DNA of 5,342 bases from an uncultured Caulobacterales bacterium. Its GTDB lineage: Bacteria; Pseudomonadota; Alphaproteobacteria; Caulobacterales; Caulobacteraceae. The stretch lies in contig CAIUZX010000267.1 of the NCBI GenBank assembly GCA_903903715.1, forward strand, positions 1-5,342. Direction: 5' to 3'. The translations under genes were made by a program, and so were the position numbers. Shown here one piece after another: positions 1 through 5,342 of this stretch; positions within the stretch are counted from its first letter, which is position 1, and the number at the start of each line of letters is the position of its first letter. The notes under the pieces are model-generated. The model had not been told where the DNA came from and did no database searches. It saw only the letters and a program-made list of their open reading frames with translations.

Positions 1-1034
1 CCCGCCGCAATACGTCCTTGCGACTGCGCATGATCGCAGGGGGGCTCGCAGGTCTTGCCGTCGCAATCAAGCCCGTCTTCGCCTTATGCGTTGTCGCGCC
101 GGCTCTGTATACCGCTTGGCGCTCGGGATCGGTCCGGGACCTGTTACGTAGAGAATACTGGATCACCGCAGGCGTCAGCCTCGCCTATCTCGGTTTTGTT
201 TATTGGGGTTATGCGACCTACAGATCCAACTTGCTGCCCAGCCTGCTTGACACATATTTCCGAGTCAGAGCCCCGCTCCTAGCGCTGGCGTCGCCTGATA
301 TCCTGCTGAGCTTGTCAGCTGCAGCGGCGCTGGTCGTCGCGCGCGGCAAGCGGATTTTTGGCTCACCGGTCGAGATGATTACACTGTTGGCCGGACTTGG
401 CTTTCTCGTCGCCTATGTCCTGCAAGGCAAGGGCTTCTTGAACCACGCCGCGCCGGTCTGCAGCCTCGTTCTCATGGCCGTCTTGTCGAGCGTCTTGATG
501 AAGCCGTCTCGGCTTCAGACCATCCGATCTCTGTCCCTCCCAAACGTGGCCAGATTGGCGTCGATCTTTCTGGTCGTCGGCTTCCTTCTCCTCGAGTTTC
601 GCGCCGCAACCAGCTCGACGCTGTATCCCTCCCTTGCGTTCGTCGAACCCATTCGCCGGCTGTCACCGAAGCCACGGATCCTGGCGATTTCAGGTGATCT
701 GAGCGTCGGGCATCCGCTCGCGCGTGAGGTCCACGGTGAATGGGCGAGTTCAACGAGTAGCCAATGGTTGGCCGCCAGCGCCGCCGTTCTGGAACAGCGT
801 CCAAGTACAGCGCCCGCTGAGCGCGCGCGCATGCAGACCTGGATCTGGTCCGATCTGGATCGATTGACGCGTGATATTGTCATCAATCGTCCAGACGTCA
901 TCGTGTTTGACGATAGCCTCTTCAGCGAGGGCGCGCTGACTCGTGTCGCGCCAACACTCGCCGTCGCGCTTTCAGCCTACGAGCGTGCGGGACAAAACGC
1001 CTCGCTTAGACTGCTCATTCTTCGACGAGACTAG
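1..1034 (+). CDS. Polytopic membrane protein, GT-C glycosyltransferase-like, 5' end outside the window
   Basis: The frame is open from the left edge (first whole codon at nt 3) to a TAG at 1032-1034, so this is the C-terminal 343 codons of a longer protein. The TTG at 18 is only the first possible start inside the window and is probably not the true one. About six hydrophobic segments are visible, near nt 33-116, 159-221, 285-341, 366-422, 441-500 and 549-599. A soluble tail of about 145 residues follows (nt 600-1031). The segment LAGLAVAIKP at the first helix and QGKGF...H just before the fifth helix resemble conserved stretches of GT39/ArnT-like polyprenyl-phosphate-sugar glycosyltransferases, which build cell-envelope glycans. 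The tail has alternating hydrophobic strands (RILAISGD, PDVIVFDDS) like an alpha/beta domain. The N-terminal catalytic Asp region of GT-C enzymes would lie upstream and cannot be checked. The family is inferred, and donor and acceptor are unknown. Its 3' end overlaps the convergent minus-strand gene by 20 bp. Confidence 0.75.
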   Translation, partial: RRNTSLRLRMIAGGLAGLAVAIKPVFALCVVAPALYTAWRSGSVRDLLRREYWITAGVSLAYLGFVYWGYATYRSNLLPSLLDTYFRVRAPLLALASPDILLSLSAAAALVVARGKRIFGSPVEMITLLAGLGFLVAYVLQGKGFLNHAAPVCSLVLMAVLSSVLMKPSRLQTIRSLSLPNVARLASIFLVVGFLLLEFRAATSSTLYPSLAFVEPIRRLSPKPRILAISGDLSVGHPLAREVHGEWASSTSSQWLAASAAVLEQRPSTAPAERARMQTWIWSDLDRLTRDIVINRPDVIVFDDSLFSEGALTRVAPTLAVALSAYERAGQNASLRLLILRRD

Positions 1035-1497
1035 GCTCTCGCGTCACGACGAGCTTGCGAAGCGGTCGCGGCGGAGACGGCTTGCTGCGAAAGCTGGGCG
1101 TGAAAGATAGCGTTGAGACGGTGGGCTTGAGAACCGGCGAAACAGCGCTCTGCGCTGCGGGCTCAGGCAAGTTCGGCGTTTCAACGAAGGGCGCGTCTGC
1201 AAAGCGCCGGGAGCTTTGAACCTCAGAAGCCGGAACAATCACCGCTACAGGTTTCGCCGGTGCGGGGCGATCCCCGCGCCAGGGTGATGGAAGCCCCAGG
1301 AGAACCAACGCAGCCCCCAGCCCGGTCAGAACCAGCGCCCACCAGTCTCGGCCGAAACTCGACGCATCGACAAGGCGATCAAGCCACCCGTCGACGGCAG
1401 GATCGTGAGCAGAGAGTCGGTACGCCAAATACAAAAGAGCAGTTCCCGACAGGAACTGCAGAAAAGCAATGCCGACTCGACGAACGACTGGTGACAT
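1015..1497 (-). CDS. Small two-helix membrane protein with Pro/Ser-rich tail, function unknown
   Basis: I do not recognise this 160-residue protein. It has a basic N-terminus (VVRR), a hydrophobic helix at about 8-28, and an acidic loop (29-51). A second helix follows at about 52-70, then a tail of about 90 residues rich in Pro, Ser, Arg and Lys with no obvious fold. The charge pattern predicts both termini in the cytoplasm. I chose the ATG at 1497 because GGAGAGGG (1513-1506) lies 8 nt upstream. A GTG at 1515 would add six residues (MERASF) and has its own AAGG upstream, so that start is possible. Codon choice is visibly less C/G-biased at third positions than in pnp, as expected for a weakly expressed or accessory gene. 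It lies downstream of the pnp terminator, so it is probably transcribed separately. The stop lies inside the convergent membrane-protein gene. Codon structure and membrane topology support a real gene, but no family supports it. Confidence 0.6.
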   Translation of the reverse strand: MSPVVRRVGIAFLQFLSGTALLYLAYRLSAHDPAVDGWLDRLVDASSFGRDWWALVLTGLGAALVLLGLPSPWRGDRPAPAKPVAVIVPASEVQSSRRFADAPFVETPNLPEPAAQSAVSPVLKPTVSTLSFTPSFRSKPSPPRPLRKLVVTREPSLVEE

Positions 1498-1505
1498 AAA
1501 CGACG

Positions 1506-1513
1506 CCCTCTCC
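1506..1513 (-). promoter_or_regulatory. Ribosome binding site deciding the start of the small membrane protein gene
   Basis: The minus strand reads GGAGAGGG followed by an 8-nt spacer and ATG at 1497. This is a better match and spacing than the AAGG ahead of the alternative GTG at 1515, and it would lie inside the coding region if that GTG were used. It is the reason the shorter protein is preferred. Confidence 0.5.
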
Positions 1514-1590
1514 ACTCTCTACACCTTAATTGCGTCCAACATTGCCGTCGAGTCGCTGCAACTGCGTGGCGTTTACCTTGATGGCCCGCC

Positions 1591-1626
1591 AAAAAAAAAG
1601 GCGCCCAGCTCTGCGGGGCGCCTTTT
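1591..1626 (-). terminator. Rho-independent terminator of pnp and its operon
   Basis: On the minus strand a perfect 11-bp stem (AAAAGGCGCCC, 1626-1616, pairing with 1606-1596) encloses a 9-nt loop (1615-1607). The 3' arm runs into a tract of nine consecutive T residues (1599-1591). It begins 29 nt after the pnp stop codon. Read on the plus strand, the hairpin has only four T residues, so termination in that direction would be weaker. Its position means pnp is the last gene of the operon and the small membrane-protein gene beyond it is a separate unit. Confidence 0.95.
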
Positions 1627-1655
1627 CGTTAGTCAAAAGATCAAATTTCCGAGGT

Positions 1656-3788
<2,133 letters not shown>

Positions 3789-3796
3789 GTTTTAGA

Positions 3797-3801
3797 CTTT
3801 C
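3797..3801 (-). promoter_or_regulatory. Weak ribosome binding site of pnp
   Basis: The minus strand reads AAGAGAAAG, then TCTAAAAC, then ATG at 3788. GAAAG is the best match to the 16S rRNA 3' end at normal spacing (8 nt). It is weak for a highly expressed enzyme, which would fit translation-level control through the leader. Confidence 0.5.
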
Positions 3802-3864
3802 TCTTAACTGCCCCGCAAGGCGGATTCCAAGCGGGCGGACAGGGACGGGCGCGAACGAATGGAC

Positions 3865-3949
3865 GGGTCCGGTGATCCTCTCCAGATGGACGGACGCCAC
3901 CCCATGGCGACGCCGTCTGGCAGGCGAAAGGAGGATCGACTTTGGACCC
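3865..3949 (-). promoter_or_regulatory. Long nested hairpin in the pnp leader, candidate RNase III processing element
   Basis: Four helices nest in register. They are 3865-3870 with 3944-3949 (6 bp), 3874-3880 with 3931-3937 (7 bp), 3882-3889 with 3913-3920 (7 of 8 pairs), and 3895-3899 with 3905-3909 (5 bp) closing a 5-nt loop. Internal loops lie between them, the largest being 10 nt on one side (3921-3930). The total is about 25 pairs across 85 nt, ending 76 nt before the pnp start codon. The pairing is read directly from the sequence. The regulatory role is inferred from the RNase III-cut leader hairpin known upstream of E. coli pnp. Confidence 0.5.
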
Positions 3950-4055
3950 TCGCGTCACAGTTAGGCTTCCGACGCCCGCTCATCGAACGTTCAGAAGGTT
4001 CGGAGCCCGCCGCCGCGCCTGCCAGGCGGACGGACGGTCCCGAATAGATATGGAC

Positions 4056-4073
4056 CTGCGCTTAGCGGCGCAG
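4056..4073 (-). repeat. Short hairpin around the rpsO stop codon
   Basis: CTGCGC and GCGCAG form a perfect 6-bp stem with a 6-nt loop that contains the TAA stop of rpsO. No T-tract follows, so it is not an intrinsic terminator. It may mark or protect an mRNA 3' end, or be chance. Confidence 0.35.
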
Positions 4074-4331
4074 ACCCAGGGTTTCGATCAACGACTGATA
4101 CCGGCCAACATCGGTCACCTTGAGGTGGTCGAGCAGGCGACGGCGTTGCGAGACGAGCTTCAGCAGCCCGCGGCGCGAGTGGTTGTCTTTCTTGTGGGTC
4201 TTGAAGTGACCGGTCAGATTCGAAATCCGTTCGGACAGAATCGCAACTTGCACTTCCGCAGACCCTGTATCGCGCTCCGAGCGGGCGTGGGCCGAAATCA
4301 CTTCGGCTTTCCGGTCAGGGGTAATCGACAT
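4062..4331 (-). CDS. rpsO: Small-subunit ribosomal protein S15
   Basis: S15 is a primary 16S rRNA-binding protein of the 30S platform, binding the helix 20-22 junction and helping to form an intersubunit bridge. The 89-residue length is exactly typical. The conserved core is plain: DTGSAEVQVAILSERI (residues 22-37), the rRNA-contacting HKKDNHSRRGLL (about 46-57) and VSQRRRLLDHLK, ending in GLRR. It starts at ATG 4331, 3 nt after the truB stop. The Shine-Dalgarno GGAG (4344-4341, 9-nt spacer) lies inside the last truB codons, so translation is probably coupled to truB. In E. coli S15 represses its own mRNA through a leader pseudoknot. I see no clear copy of that here, where the leader is truB coding sequence. 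Confidence 0.99.
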   Translation of the reverse strand: MSITPDRKAEVISAHARSERDTGSAEVQVAILSERISNLTGHFKTHKKDNHSRRGLLKLVSQRRRLLDHLKVTDVGRYQSLIETLGLRR

Positions 4332-4334
4332 CGG

Positions 4335-5297
4335 TCATATCTCCGGTTCGAGGTGAAACACGCGGGTGGGGTTCAGCCGGCCCGCGCGCAATTCGCAAAG
4401 GGCGGCGGGTCGGCCGTTCCGCGTAGCCAAAACGGTTCTTGACGCGTCCTGTCCCCCGATCGTTCGTGGGACGAGACACGCCTTGAGCGCTTCAACTTGG
4501 CGGGGAACGAGAACGATCGATCGCCCTTGGCTGAGCCGAAAGGCGTCTTCTCCGGTCATGGCCATCGCCGGGATGTCGTCCAGCGCGGTCTCGACCGGCG
4601 ACATGCCGTCCAGTTCGCGGCCCGTATGCACCAGATCCTGCAATTTTTCCAGTGTGAAGCCGTCTTTTTCGCAAAACTTGCCGACTCGCGTCCGCGCAAG
4701 CTGAGAAACATGCCCGCACACCCCCAGGGCATCCGCAAGATCGCGGGCGACGGCGCGGACATAAACGCCTTTGCCGCAGCGGATCTCGATGATCGCGTGG
4801 TCAGCGTCCGGCGTGTCCAGCAGGACCGCGCTGTGGATCGTCACACGTCGCGAGGCGAGTTCGACAGCGCGTCCGGCGCGCGCCAGATCGTAGGATCGCT
4901 CGCCGTCGACCTTGATGGCGGAATAGGCAGGTGGGACCTGGTCGATCTCGCCTTCGAACGCCTTGAGCGCCTCTGCGACCGAAGCGTGATCGGGGCGAGC
5001 GTCGGATTGGGCGATGATTTCACCTTCACGATCGCAGGTCGCTGTCGTCGCGCCCCACGCAATGGTGAAGCGATAGGCCTTGTCCGCCTCCATGAGAAAA
5101 GGGACGGTCTTGGTGGCTTCCCCGAGGGCGATCGGAAGGATCCCAGTCGCGAGGGGGTCCAGCGTGCCGGCGTGTCCCGCCTTCTGAGCGTTGAACAGCC
5201 TTCGCACCTTCGACACAGCGTCTGTCGACGTCATATCGAGCGGTTTGATCAGATTCACCCAGCCATGGACCGGGTCGCCCTTGCGACGGCGGGCCAT
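4335..5297 (-). CDS. truB: tRNA pseudouridine(55) synthase TruB
   Basis: TruB converts uridine 55 in the T-loop of nearly all elongator tRNAs to pseudouridine and also acts as a tRNA folding chaperone. The 320-residue protein is a normal length. The catalytic motif AGHAGTLDPLATG lies at 40-52, with D47 as the nucleophile. VPPAYSAIKVDGERSYDLAR (121-140) and GKGVYVRAVARDL (175-187) are the other conserved active-site and RNA-binding stretches. A C-terminal PUA-like portion (about 255-320) includes RNGRPAALCEL and the closing RVFHLE. The start is ATG 5297, with Shine-Dalgarno GAGGA (5308-5304, 6-nt spacer). The upstream gene's TGA and this ATG share one base (TGATG), indicating translational coupling. 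No broken motif or missing residue is apparent. Confidence 0.98.
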   Translation of the reverse strand: MARRRKGDPVHGWVNLIKPLDMTSTDAVSKVRRLFNAQKAGHAGTLDPLATGILPIALGEATKTVPFLMEADKAYRFTIAWGATTATCDREGEIIAQSDARPDHASVAEALKAFEGEIDQVPPAYSAIKVDGERSYDLARAGRAVELASRRVTIHSAVLLDTPDADHAIIEIRCGKGVYVRAVARDLADALGVCGHVSQLARTRVGKFCEKDGFTLEKLQDLVHTGRELDGMSPVETALDDIPAMAMTGEDAFRLSQGRSIVLVPRQVEALKACLVPRTIGGQDASRTVLATRNGRPAALCELRAGRLNPTRVFHLEPEI

Positions 5298-5342
5298 CAG
5301 CGGTCCTCATCTTCGTCATGCGAAGGCGTTGAGAGATCCCGC
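5297..5342 (-). CDS. rbfA: C-terminal end of upstream gene, probably ribosome-binding factor A (RbfA)
   Basis: Only 14 codons and a TGA stop (5299-5297) lie inside the window, encoding a hydrophilic, acidic tail (RDLSTPSHDEDEDR). The sequence alone does not identify the protein. The assignment rests on the widespread infB-rbfA-truB-rpsO order and on the TGATG overlap with truB, a typical operon junction. RbfA is a cold-shock factor needed for late 16S rRNA and 30S maturation. Alphaproteobacterial RbfA proteins often have acidic extensions, which fits. Another gene at this position cannot be excluded. Confidence 0.6.
   Translation of the reverse strand, partial: RDLSTPSHDEDEDR

Larger units (their letters stand above)
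3789..4061 (-). promoter_or_regulatory. rpsO-pnp intergenic region, structured pnp leader
   Basis: This 273-nt stretch has no credible gene. On the transcribed minus strand it contains: a six-bp hairpin with the rpsO stop codon in its loop (4073-4056); a bulged stem-loop (4007-3964); a long nested hairpin (3949-3865); a small CCGC/GCGG hairpin (3823-3813); and the weak pnp ribosome binding site (3801-3797). None is followed by a T-run, so none looks like an intrinsic terminator, and read-through from rpsO into pnp is expected. In E. coli the equivalent region carries an additional pnp promoter and an RNase III-cut hairpin used for PNPase autoregulation. A similar role here is inferred from position and fold only. 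I found no convincing promoter. Confidence 0.55.

Noticed and set aside
1498..1590. Search for a promoter of the small minus-strand membrane-protein gene
   Set aside because: A promoter is expected here because the pnp terminator lies upstream, but only weak partial matches (TTGGAC with no good -10) are present. No CtrA-type TTAA-N7-TTAA site is seen.
3805..3833. Possible sigma-70-like promoter ahead of pnp (TTGGAA, 17 nt, TTAAGA)
   Set aside because: The -10 element is a poor match, and transcription would start almost at the ribosome binding site. The evidence is too weak to list as a promoter.
4315..4338. Seven-codon minus-strand frame (MTDVDYP) whose ATG overlaps the truB stop
   Set aside because: It has an ATGA overlap with truB, but GGAG lies only 2 nt upstream, too close to be used. 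The frame overlaps the true rpsO start, which has correct spacing.
3942..4442. Plus-strand frame of 166 codons with a strong GAAAGGAGG 7 nt before a TTG start
   Set aside because: The ribosome-binding-like sequence is striking, but the frame runs antisense through all of rpsO and the end of truB. Its Arg-rich product resembles a shadow frame with no domain. The purine run is better explained as part of the pnp leader hairpin on the minus strand.

Overview
The window looks like chromosome from a GC-rich alphaproteobacterium, probably of the Caulobacter/Phenylobacterium group. This rests on the base composition, the sequence character of the S15, TruB and PNPase proteins, and the gene order rbfA-truB-rpsO-pnp. 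The lineage is inferred, not proven. I see no mobile element, CRISPR array, tRNA or rRNA gene.

Right-hand part (about 1590-5342, all on the minus strand): a core translation and RNA-turnover operon read from right to left. It has the last codons of a gene that is most likely rbfA, then truB (tRNA pseudouridine-55 synthase), rpsO (ribosomal protein S15) and pnp (polynucleotide phosphorylase). The first three are packed tightly: the rbfA stop and truB start share one base, and truB and rpsO are 3 nt apart. A 273-nt non-coding stretch separates rpsO from pnp and can fold extensively as RNA. A textbook intrinsic terminator follows pnp at 1591-1626. These genes cover ribosome maturation, tRNA modification, the small ribosomal subunit and RNA decay. 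In E. coli the equivalent order is used for co-transcription and for feedback control of pnp.

Left-hand part (1-1515): two genes unrelated to that operon and facing each other. On the plus strand is the 3' portion of a multi-spanning membrane protein resembling GT-C type glycosyltransferases; its start lies outside the window. On the minus strand is a small predicted two-helix membrane protein with a long Pro/Ser-rich tail, of unknown function. Their 3' ends overlap by 20 bp. The small gene lies beyond the pnp terminator, so it probably has its own promoter, though I could not identify one.

No clearly new biological system is visible. The item most worth a second look is the rpsO-pnp intergenic RNA. 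It contains a nested, collinear set of four helices spanning 3865-3949, a plausible alphaproteobacterial counterpart of the RNase III-processed pnp leader hairpin of E. coli.
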